From Clostridium sp. CAG:343 (GTDB lineage Bacteria; Bacillota; Clostridia; TANB77; CAG-508): a stretch of DNA of 64,000 nucleotides. Under the pieces are notes generated by a model. The model searched no databases. It was not told the DNA's origin and saw only the letters and a program-made list of their open reading frames with translations. The stretch spans positions 53,926 through 117,925 of the forward strand of contig FR888067.1 in assembly GCA_000431335.1 (NCBI GenBank). The letters are read 5' to 3'. Of the stretch, positions 54,685 through 64,000 are shown one piece after another. Every line of letters begins with the position of its first letter. Position 1 is the stretch's first letter. Both the position numbers and the translations under genes were made by a program.

Positions 54685-56598
54685 ATGAAATCAAGAGTAG
54701 CAAGTAGTGAAATACGGATTAACATTTCTAATAAACAAGAAGTGGAAATCAGTAAAAAGTTGGAAATAACAATTGCAATTCCAAAAAATGTGGGAAGTAT
54801 ACAAAAAGTAGAAGTTTTGATTAATAGATATGGCGAATCTCCAAGCATTATTCAGGAAATGAAAATTACGAAAGAAGATAATGATTTTATAACATATTCT
54901 ACAAATGTAAAATTTGAGAATTATGGAAATTATTACTTCTTTTTTTCATTAGAAATGAAAGATGAAAATGGAGAAAATAGAAAAAAAGCTATAAAAATTA
55001 ATAGAAAAACAGGAAAGCCATTTATTATTGATGAATGGCAAGAATCACCATATTGGATTGTACTTGTTATTCAAGACAATTTTGAAGTACCAAATTGGGC
55101 AAAAGACAAAATTTACTATCAGATTTTTGTAGATAGATTCTACAAAAGTCAAAATGCAAATCAAAAGCAAATACCAGGCAGGAAATATCGTAATTGGGCA
55201 GAAATGCCTGATTGGAGAAAAGATGAGACTGGAAATTATCATAACAATGATTTTTTTGGAGGAAACATCAAAGGAATTGAAGAAAAACTAGAATATCTAA
55301 AAAGCTTAAATGTTGGTGTTATATATATGTCGCCAATCTCTGAAAGCGGACTAAGATATGATAGGTATGCTGCTACAAACCATATGCAAATAGATCCAAA
55401 TGCAGGAACATTTAAAGACTTAAAAAGCCTTAGTAAAAAGGCTCATAAGATGGGAATGTATATTGTTTTGGATGTAGCATTCAATCATTGTAGTGATAAG
55501 AATCCAATTTTCCAAGAAGCTATGACAAATCCAAATTCAAAATATCGAGATTGGTTTTACTTTGATGAAAAGGGAAACTATAGATATTGGTATAACGAAT
55601 TTAAAGATATGCCATTGTTTAACCAGTATAATAAAGAATTTCAGAAGTACATTTATGGAGAAAATGGAGTAGTAGAACTTCTATCTGAATATGTTGATGG
55701 ATTCAGATTAGATGTAGCAGAAGAACTACAACCGTTTTTCTTAGAAGGAATTCGCAACAAAGCCAACGAAAAATGCAAACACATTATAATTGGCGAGTAC
55801 TGGAATAAAGTAAATTGCGATATTTTAGGTAGGTCAGTAGATACTATCACTAACTATTCTTTTACAAATGCAGTGTTCAAATATGTAGCATATGGTGAAG
55901 ATGAACCATTTAAATTGCAAATAGAGGATAGATTGGTATCATATCCTCAAAACACCATTGACACTATGCTAAACTCTTTGGATACACATGATATTGTTCG
56001 AGCATTAACAATGTTAAACGGACAATATATGAGAAACGATTATAGAGATATATGGAAAATGGATGAAGATCCTTCTCCATGGCACTATAATACGCCGACA
56101 GGAAGAATATTTGACACAGAAGGATTCAGAAGGTTTGAATATGAAAACGATAAGTTAACTGATGAACAATATGAATCTGCAAAAAGAAAGTTAAAAATTT
56201 CAGCAATGATAATGTATTTACTTCCAGGATGTCCTTGTATGTTTTATGGAACAGAAGTAGGATTACATGGATATAAAGATCCATTTAATCGTAAGTGTTT
56301 TCCATGGGATAATATGGACATGGAATTGTTAGAATTTTTTAAAAAGCTTTTTAAGTTCAGAGCAAACTGTAAATTAGCAGGTAGTAAGTTTGAAGTATTG
56401 CACATAGATAAAAACATATTAATGTTTAAAATGTGCAATGAAAAAAATGATGTTTTGGTAGCTGTAAATAGAACAAATCAAGAAATCAACATAAAAATTC
56501 CAGAAGAATTTGAAAGTGAAAGTTCAAAAGATGAGTTCAAAATAAATGCTACGAAAGAAAAATTAGGTCCATTTGGTGGAATTGCGATCTTGAAGTAA
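54685..56598 (+). CDS. GH13 alpha-amylase family enzyme (neopullulanase-like)
   Basis: The 637-residue cytoplasmic enzyme has an N-terminal Ig-like domain (residues 1-140) and a GH13 barrel. Regions I-IV are visible as DVAFNH, GFRLDVAEE (nucleophile Asp), IIGEYWN (acid/base Glu) and LDTHD. It would cut or rearrange alpha-glucans such as maltodextrin. No signal peptide is seen. AAAGGATG lies ten bases before the ATG at 54685. Codon 11 is an in-frame CGG (54715) in SSEIRIN; a shift there would destroy the frame, so this CGG must be read in the zero frame unless translation starts later. Confidence 0.92.
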   Translation: MKSRVASSEIRINISNKQEVEISKKLEITIAIPKNVGSIQKVEVLINRYGESPSIIQEMKITKEDNDFITYSTNVKFENYGNYYFFFSLEMKDENGENRKKAIKINRKTGKPFIIDEWQESPYWIVLVIQDNFEVPNWAKDKIYYQIFVDRFYKSQNANQKQIPGRKYRNWAEMPDWRKDETGNYHNNDFFGGNIKGIEEKLEYLKSLNVGVIYMSPISESGLRYDRYAATNHMQIDPNAGTFKDLKSLSKKAHKMGMYIVLDVAFNHCSDKNPIFQEAMTNPNSKYRDWFYFDEKGNYRYWYNEFKDMPLFNQYNKEFQKYIYGENGVVELLSEYVDGFRLDVAEELQPFFLEGIRNKANEKCKHIIIGEYWNKVNCDILGRSVDTITNYSFTNAVFKYVAYGEDEPFKLQIEDRLVSYPQNTIDTMLNSLDTHDIVRALTMLNGQYMRNDYRDIWKMDEDPSPWHYNTPTGRIFDTEGFRRFEYENDKLTDEQYESAKRKLKISAMIMYLLPGCPCMFYGTEVGLHGYKDPFNRKCFPWDNMDMELLEFFKKLFKFRANCKLAGSKFEVLHIDKNILMFKMCNEKNDVLVAVNRTNQEINIKIPEEFESESSKDEFKINATKEKLGPFGGIAILK

Positions 56599-56600
56599 TG

Positions 56601-56637
56601 TCTAAGGGAGACCAGATTAGTATGGTCTCTCTTTACT
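56601..56637 (+). terminator. Intrinsic terminator after the amylase gene
   Basis: The stem AGGGAGACCA / TGGTCTCTCT with a ten-base loop is followed by TTTA. Confidence 0.75.
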
Positions 56638-56718
56638 TGTATAAAAATAAAATCAAATTACATTTTTTAATTAAAAATTTTTTATAGATAAATATTAAAA
56701 CTTAAAAAACTATATCTA

Positions 56719-56747
56719 TTGTAAATATTTATAAAATATAGTATAAT
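56719..56747 (+). promoter_or_regulatory. Promoter of trpS
   Basis: TTGTAA at 56719 and TATAAT at 56742 are 17 bases apart. The leader is only about 25 bases, so there is no T-box. Confidence 0.65.
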
Positions 56748-56777
56748 TAGCAAGTAAAGTAAAGGAGAGAATATAAA

Positions 56778-57788
56778 ATGGATAAAAAAAGAATATTAAC
56801 AGGAGATAGACCAACAGGAAAATTACATATAGGACATTATTTTGGTTCATTAAAAAAGAGATTAGAAATGCAAGAAAGCGGAAAATATGACCCATATATA
56901 CTAATAGCAGATGTTCAAGCATTAACAGATAACTTTAATAATCCAGAAAAAGTAAGAAAAAATATAAGAGAAGTAGCAATGGATTACTTATCAGTTGGAA
57001 TAGACCCAAAAAAAACAACAATTTATATTCAATCAATGATACCAGAAGTTGCTGAACTAACAGTATTCTATTCAAATTTAGTAACAATAGCAAGACTTCA
57101 AAGAAACCCAACAGTAAAAACAGAAATTGCACAAAAAAGAGATCTATTCGGAGAAAGTGTAACATATGGATTTTTAGGATATCCAGTTAGTCAAGCAGCA
57201 GACATAACGGCATTTGAAGGAGAATTAGTACCAGTAGGAGAAGATCAGTTACCTCTAATAGAGCAATGTAGAGAAATAGTTAGAAAATTTAATAGTATAT
57301 ATGGAGAAGTTTTAAAAGAACCAGAAGCAGTATTATCAAGTGAAAAAAGAATAAAAGGTTTAGATGGAAATGAAAAAATGGGAAAATCATTAGGAAATGC
57401 CATATATTTATCAGACAGTGAAGAAGAAATAACTAAAAAAGTAATGAGTGCAGTAACAGATCCTAATAGAATAAAAAAAGATGACTTAGGAAATCCTGAT
57501 ATATGTATGGTTGCATATTATCATAACTTATTTAGCACAAAAGAAGAAGTAAAAACAGTATGTGAAGAATGTAAAGCAGGAAAACGTGGATGTGTAGCTT
57601 GTAAAAGACAATTAGCTAAAAACATAATAGAAGAATTAAAACCAATAAGAGAAAAAAGAAAATATTATGAAGAACATCCAGAAGAAGTAGACAAAATTTT
57701 AATAGAAGGAACAGAAAAAGCAAGAAAAACAGCAAAACAAACAATGAAAAAAATAAAACAAGCAATGAAATTGAATTACTTTGAATAA
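56778..57788 (+). CDS. trpS: Tryptophanyl-tRNA synthetase
   Basis: The class I enzyme charges tRNA-Trp. The 336 residues show the HIGH motif in TGKLHIGHYFGSL, YPVSQAADI and the KMSKS-type loop GNEKMGKSLGN. At about residues 236-275 a cysteine set (DICMV, then EECKAGKRGCVACKR) has the spacing C-x6-C-x2-C with one more Cys 22 residues upstream, much like the [4Fe-4S] TrpRS of Thermotoga. The gene stops right at a 32-base repeat. GGAGAG precedes the start. Confidence 0.96.
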   Translation: MDKKRILTGDRPTGKLHIGHYFGSLKKRLEMQESGKYDPYILIADVQALTDNFNNPEKVRKNIREVAMDYLSVGIDPKKTTIYIQSMIPEVAELTVFYSNLVTIARLQRNPTVKTEIAQKRDLFGESVTYGFLGYPVSQAADITAFEGELVPVGEDQLPLIEQCREIVRKFNSIYGEVLKEPEAVLSSEKRIKGLDGNEKMGKSLGNAIYLSDSEEEITKKVMSAVTDPNRIKKDDLGNPDICMVAYYHNLFSTKEEVKTVCEECKAGKRGCVACKRQLAKNIIEELKPIREKRKYYEEHPEEVDKILIEGTEKARKTAKQTMKKIKQAMKLNYFE

Positions 57789-57819
57789 TGAGACATCAGG
57801 GACAGGTCTTAAATGTCTC
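57788..57819 (+). repeat. 32-base palindromic repeat, copy 1
   Basis: It begins TGAGACATCAGGGACAG and ends AATGTCTCA, directly after the trpS stop. Copy 2 at 57875 is the same sequence in reverse orientation. Confidence 0.85.
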
Positions 57820-57874
57820 ATTAATTTAGTAGAATAAAGTCGAAAAATGTAATAAATAAAAATCGATATAAAAA

Positions 57875-59191
<1,317 letters not shown>

Positions 59192-59194
<3 letters not shown>

Positions 59195-59223
59195 GACATT
59201 TAAGACCTGTCCCCCTTGTCTCA
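59192..59223 (+). repeat. 32-base palindromic repeat, copy 3 (variant)
   Basis: It begins TGAGACATTTAAGACCTGTC and ends TTGTCTCA; the middle differs from the other copies by a few bases. It provides the obgE stop codon. Confidence 0.8.
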
Positions 59224-59257
59224 AAAGTTGTTTTATAAAAAGGAGTTGGAAATTTAA

Positions 59258-59758
59258 ATGAATGGAGAAAAAAGAAAAGATTATTTAGAATGGGATGAAT
59301 ATTTTATGGCAATTGCAAAATTGTCTGCTATGAGAAGTAAAGATCCATCTACACAAGTTGGAGCATGTATTGTTAGTAATGACAACAGAATTTTATCAAT
59401 AGGATATAATGGAGCTCCAAATGGATTTAGTGATGAAAAATTCCCTTGGGGAAGAGATGGAAAAAATCTAGATACAAAATATCCATATGTTTGTCATGCA
59501 GAGCTAAATGCAATTTTGAATTATAGAGGAAGTAAAAAAGATTTAGAAGATGCTAGAATTTATGTTGATTTATTTCCATGTAATGAATGTGCGAAGATTA
59601 TTATTCAATCTGGAATTAAAGAAGTGATTTATTTATCAGATAAATATGCAAATTCAGAAAATAACATTGCCTCTAGAAAATTATTTGATGAATGTGGAGT
59701 ACAATATAACAAAATTAAATTAAAACAAGAAAGAGACATAAATATTGAATTAAAATAA
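59258..59758 (+). CDS. dCMP deaminase / ComEB-like
   Basis: The 166-residue zinc enzyme would turn dCMP into dUMP for thymidylate supply. Zinc ligands and catalytic Glu are in VCHAELNAI and [10 protein letters not shown]; the front has [20 protein letters not shown] and [14 protein letters not shown] precedes the start. A strong terminator follows. Confidence 0.94.
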   Translation: MNGEKRKDYLEWDEYFMAIAKLSAMRSKDPSTQVGACIVSNDNRILSIGYNGAPNGFSDEKFPWGRDGKNLDTKYPYVCHAELNAILNYRGSKKDLEDARIYVDLFPCNECAKIIIQSGIKEVIYLSDKYANSENNIASRKLFDECGVQYNKIKLKQERDINIELK

Positions 59759-59780
59759 ATATAGCAAAATTGAAATGTAT

Positions 59781-59824
59781 AAAGGTGTAATATATTTTTT
59801 TATTAAGTAATATATTACACCTTA
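59781..59824. terminator. Terminator between convergent genes
   Basis: The stem AAGGTGTAATATA / TATATTACACCTT encloses a 16-base T-rich loop, between dCMP deaminase and the rimI gene on the other strand. Confidence 0.65.
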
Positions 59825-59873
59825 AATTATTATTATTAAAAATTAATTAATTGATTAATTAATTACAAGAAAG

Positions 59874-60311
59874 TTATTTAAGATTTTTTTTCATTATAAT
59901 TCCATTATTATTGTTGTAATATTTTTTTCTAACACCTAATTTTTCAAATCCAAATTTTTCGTATAAGTGAATTGCCGGTTTGTTTTGTTCATTAACTTCT
60001 AAAAAAAGGGTGAATATATTTAAGTCTTTAGCAAGTAAAATTAAATTTTCTAAAAGTAAAGTGCCAATACCTTGGTTTCTATAAGTTTTTTTTATTACAA
60101 TATTCATAATATCAGCTTGATCAAAAATTTTTTTTAGTCCAGCAAAGCCAATAATTTCATTATTGATTTTTCCTATAATGTAGCTAGAATTCTCATTTTC
60201 TACTTCTTCTTTTAATGTTGAAAAACTCCAAAAGTCATCAAAGTCAGAAATAAGAATTTCCTGCAATTCATTTAAATGATTTAAATTCATTTTTTCTATT
60301 TTAATTGCCAT
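59874..60311 (-). CDS. rimI: Ribosomal-protein-alanine N-acetyltransferase RimI-like
   Basis: The 145-residue GNAT protein has IMNIVIKKTYRNQGIGTLLL (acetyl-CoA loop) and the C-terminal LFLEVNEQNKPAIHLYEKFG and GVRKKYY, the RimI pattern. Family members acetylate the N-terminal Ala of S18 or other proteins. It is the last gene of a tsaE-tsaB-rimI operon, a common order. The start follows AAAGGAT. Confidence 0.92.
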   Translation of the reverse strand: MAIKIEKMNLNHLNELQEILISDFDDFWSFSTLKEEVENENSSYIIGKINNEIIGFAGLKKIFDQADIMNIVIKKTYRNQGIGTLLLENLILLAKDLNIFTLFLEVNEQNKPAIHLYEKFGFEKLGVRKKYYNNNNGIIMKKNLK

Positions 60312-60347
60312 ATAAAATATCCTTTCAAATATAAAATAATAATTATT

Positions 60348-61070
60348 TTATTTATGTTCTCTTTCTTCCAATTGCCTTTGAGCTTGAGGTTTTTTTAAAT
60401 ATAATGGCAATATTTCTTCTGAATTAATTCCTAGTTTTGATTTTTCAAATCCTGCAATACCTAATGAAATAGAATTTAAAATATTAAACTCATGAGAAAA
60501 AAATTCAGCTTCAGAAAAGGTTGATTTAATTTCGTCTTTATAAATTTCAGATCCATTTCCAACAAAATAAATAGAAGAGTTTGCTAACGTATCTTCACAA
60601 TAACTTTTTAAGATAGCTAAACAAGAATTAACACTTTCTGCTTGAGGTTCTATAAGAATTTCGAAAGTTTCATTTTTCTTTTCGTATAATGCAAAATAGC
60701 AATTATTATTTTTACAATCAATAATGCTGCATACTACATCATTGTCTTTTATATTTTCTAAAACATTATATGCTAGAGATGTTAAAGAACTGATTCCAAC
60801 ACATGGAATTGATGAAAAATCACAAAAAGCTTTTGTAGTTGCAATACCAATTCGTAAACCAGTAAAAGAACCTGGACCTATATCACAAGTTATTAACTCT
60901 ATATCATTTAAACTTAAATTAGTTTGGTTAAAAGCATTTTCAATCATAGGCATTAAATTTTCAGAATGTGTTCGTCCTGTATTAGTATCAAGACTTATAA
61001 TAGATTTTTTATCTTCTAAAATAGAAACTCCACATACATCACTTGCCGTATCAATACTTAATATTTTCAA
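60348..61070 (-). CDS. tsaB: tRNA threonylcarbamoyladenosine biosynthesis protein TsaB
   Basis: TsaB supports TsaD in making t6A at position 37 of ANN-reading tRNAs. The 240-residue protein has an ASKHA fold with MKILSIDTASDVCGVSI, GPGSFTGLRIGIATTKAF and CVGISSLTSLA. It begins at a TTG preceded by AAAGGAGG; the TTGA overlaps the TGA stop of tsaE. Confidence 0.94.
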   Translation of the reverse strand: MKILSIDTASDVCGVSILEDKKSIISLDTNTGRTHSENLMPMIENAFNQTNLSLNDIELITCDIGPGSFTGLRIGIATTKAFCDFSSIPCVGISSLTSLAYNVLENIKDNDVVCSIIDCKNNNCYFALYEKKNETFEILIEPQAESVNSCLAILKSYCEDTLANSSIYFVGNGSEIYKDEIKSTFSEAEFFSHEFNILNSISLGIAGFEKSKLGINSEEILPLYLKKPQAQRQLEEREHK

Positions 61071-61507
61071 AATAAATCCTCCTTTGATTCAATTATTAAA
61101 ATTCTATTATTTTCATTTTTATCATCTTTTTTAAAAGTAATATGAATATAATCATTAGGTAAAGCATCTTCAATTAATTCTCCCCATTCAATTAAACAGA
61201 TACCATTTTCAAAATATTCTTCGCCACCTATTTCGTAAAATTCAGAAGAATCGCTTAATCTATATACATCAAAATGATAAATATTAAGATCATTTTTTTT
61301 ATATTCATTTACTATAGTGAATGTAGGACTAGATATTTCATTTTCTAAACCAAAATAAGACAAAAAACCTTCTGTAAATTTTGTCTTTCCAGATCCTAGT
61401 TCACCAGTTAAAACAACAACATCTTTTGGTTTTAATTTTGCTGCTAATTTTTTTGCTAATTGTTTTGTATCAGCTTCATTCTTTGATATAAATTCATATT
61501 GCTTCAT
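61067..61507 (-). CDS. tsaE: tRNA threonylcarbamoyladenosine biosynthesis ATPase TsaE
   Basis: TsaE is the ATPase of the TsaBDE complex. I place the start at MKQYEFISKNEA (61507), five bases after GGAGGC, rather than four codons upstream. The protein of 146 residues has the Walker A LTGELGSGKTKFTEGF, the SSPTFTIVNEY segment and LIEWGEL. It opens the operon that continues with tsaB and rimI. Confidence 0.94.
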   Translation of the reverse strand: MKQYEFISKNEADTKQLAKKLAAKLKPKDVVVLTGELGSGKTKFTEGFLSYFGLENEISSPTFTIVNEYKKNDLNIYHFDVYRLSDSSEFYEIGGEEYFENGICLIEWGELIEDALPNDYIHITFKKDDKNENNRILIIESKEDLF

Positions 61508-61578
61508 ATTTGCCTCCAATAAATATATTTGACATTAAACATTATAATATAAAAAATAAAAAAATTCAATGAAAAGGG

Positions 61579-61607
61579 TTGATAAATTAAAGGTATTGTA
61601 ATATAAT
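61579..61607 (+). promoter_or_regulatory. Promoter of mreB
   Basis: TTGATA at 61579 and TATAAT at 61602 are 17 bases apart; the start codon is at 61661. Confidence 0.65.
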
Positions 61608-61612
61608 CGTAA

Positions 61613-62672
<1,060 letters not shown>

Positions 62673-62674
62673 AG

Positions 62675-62708
62675 AAATGTCGCAAGAGACTTACTCATGC
62701 GACATTTT
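62675..62708 (+). terminator. Hairpin between mreB and mtaB
   Basis: The stem AAATGTCGCA / TGCGACATTT with a 14-base loop is followed by a short T-rich stretch; termination may be partial. Confidence 0.6.
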
Positions 62709-62738
62709 ATAAATTTATTTCAAGAAAGAGAGAAAAAA

Positions 62739-64000
62739 ATGGAAAATAAAATAGAGCAATCAAAAGAAAAAGTAGCGTTTATTACATTACGGGTGCAAAG
62801 TAAATCAATATGAAACAAATGCAATGATTCAAAAATTTATAGAAAATGGATATAAAATAGTAGAAAATCATGAAAAAGCAGATATATATATTATCAATAC
62901 ATGTACAGTAACAAACATGTCAGATAGAAAATCAAGACAGATGCTTAGAAGAGTTAAAGAATTAAATTCAAAATCAATTGTAGTAGCATGTGGATGTTAT
63001 GCACAAGTGGCGAAAAAAGAATTAGAAAAGATAAAAGAAATAGATTTAATTTTAGGAAATAATGAAAAAGGCGAAATTGTAGAACATGTAGAAGATTATA
63101 TAAAAAATCAAGAAAAAATAAACATAGAAGATGTAATGCAACAAAGAGAATTTGTTGATTTTGGAAATGTTACATATACAGAAAAAACAAGAGCTGTTAT
63201 TAAAGTACAAGATGGATGTGATAGATTTTGCTCTTATTGTATTATTCCATATGCACGAGGAAGAGTAAGAAGTAGAAAGCCAGAAAATGTTTTAGCTGAA
63301 ATTAGAAAAGTTGCAGAAGAAGGAATAAAGGAAGTTGTAATAACAGGAATACATGTAGCATCATATGGAAAAGATTTTAAAACAGAATATAAATTAATTG
63401 ATTTATTAGAAGAAATAAACAAAATTGAAGGAATTGAAAGAATCAGATTAGGATCAATTGAACCATTACTAATAAATGAAGAGTTTATGAAAAGACTTAT
63501 AAAACTAGAAAAGGTATGTCATCATTTTCACCTTTCTTTGCAAAGTGGATGTGATGAAACTTTGAAAAGAATGAATAGAAGATATACAACACAACAATTT
63601 AGAAATATAGTAGAATGTTTAAGAAAATATTATGAAGATGTTATACTAACAACAGATATAATAGTAGGATTTCCAGGAGAGACAGAAGAAGAATTTAACG
63701 AAACATATGAGTTTCTAAAAGAAATTAAATTTTATAAAATGCATATATTTAAATATTCTCCTAGAAAAGGAACAAAAGCAGCACAAATGAAACAACAAAT
63801 TGATGGAGCAAAAAAAGAAGAAAGAAGCCATAAATTAATAGGGCTATCAGATGAAAATGAAAAAAGTTATAATAAAAAATATGTTGGAAAAACAGTAGAA
63901 GTGTTATTCGAAGAAAAGAAAGATAACTATTATAAAGGACATACTAAAAATTATTTGTTAGCATACCTATCAGAAGAAAATGTAAAAGATATAAAAATTG
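62739..64000 (+). CDS. mtaB: tRNA ms2t6A methylthiotransferase MtaB, partial, +1 shift at CGG
   Basis: This radical-SAM enzyme adds a methylthio group to t6A37 of tRNA-Lys. After 17 codons (ending KVAFITL) the frame meets CGG at 62790; skipping the C gives GCKVNQYETNAM, the conserved start of the family with a cluster-binding Cys. Further on come NTCTVTNMSDRKSRQ, VVACGCYAQV, the radical-SAM CDRFCSYCIIPYARGR and GFPGETEEEF. Unshifted, translation would stop seven codons later. The gene runs off the end of the window, still in frame. The TRAM domain has just begun. Confidence 0.92.

Overview
The window is AT-rich DNA with strong AGGAGG-type ribosome binding sites, RepA_N and MobV plasmid genes, LemA/DUF3137 genes and a rplU-rpmA pair. 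This points to a low-GC Gram-positive bacterium, most likely a Clostridia-type (gut-like) Firmicute. The species cannot be named from the sequence.

Layout. (1) Positions 1-6206: small hypothetical and membrane proteins, a NUDIX hydrolase, a fragment of an ABC exporter and a P-loop kinase-like gene. (2) 6334-15446: an integrated mobilizable element with tyrosine integrase, excisionase, a DUF6076-like / HEPN / AlbA-type operon, an SDR enzyme, MobV relaxase with an oriT-like site, a RepA_N-type replication gene and two cargo-like small genes. It ends in the 3' part of a tRNA-Leu(UAA) gene. (3) 15447-17130: repeat-rich remains with a duplicated small gene, a probable convergent type I toxin-antitoxin locus and a decayed IS. 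(4) 17143-26619: HTH/LemA/DUF3137 genes, a GNAT gene, a fructose PTS operon that also carries ptsH and ptsI, an ITPase gene and rplU-rpmA. (5) 26767-54583: a large cell-surface glycan locus with many GT2/GT4 glycosyltransferases, a broken polymerase, peptidoglycan hydrolases with Ig-like repeats, pyruvyl transferase, MBOAT/DHHW O-acylation pair, a TagGH-type ABC exporter, GtrA, GtrII and DUF2142-type membrane proteins. (6) 54685-64000: GH13 amylase, trpS, obgE, dCMP deaminase, tsaE-tsaB-rimI, mreB and mtaB.

The main observation concerns the codon CGG. Seven genes (tyrosine integrase, endo-glucosaminidase, pyruvyl transferase, a GT2-GT4 protein, a DPM-like GT2, mreB and mtaB) are each interrupted by one frameshift, and all seven have the same form: an in-frame CGG whose first C is surplus. 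Skipping that C (a +1 shift) reads GGA or GGG, which is the glycine expected at that position, and restores the whole protein. CGG occurs dozens of times in the other two phases of genes here, but I found it in frame only ten times, and seven of those are these sites. This suggests that CGG is poorly read or unassigned in this organism and works as a +1 frameshift (or CGGN quadruplet glycine) signal. Three in-frame CGG codons without a shift (two cargo-like element genes and codon 11 of the amylase) are the counter-evidence. A systematic assembly artefact is the main alternative.

Other points of interest are the convergent small toxin/antisense RNA candidate at 15854-16199, the HEPN-containing operon at 8193-11859, two compositionally foreign cargo genes with matching promoters, a perfect 17-bp hairpin inside the amidase signal-peptide coding region, and a TrpRS that carries a Cys pattern like that of [4Fe-4S] TrpRS enzymes.
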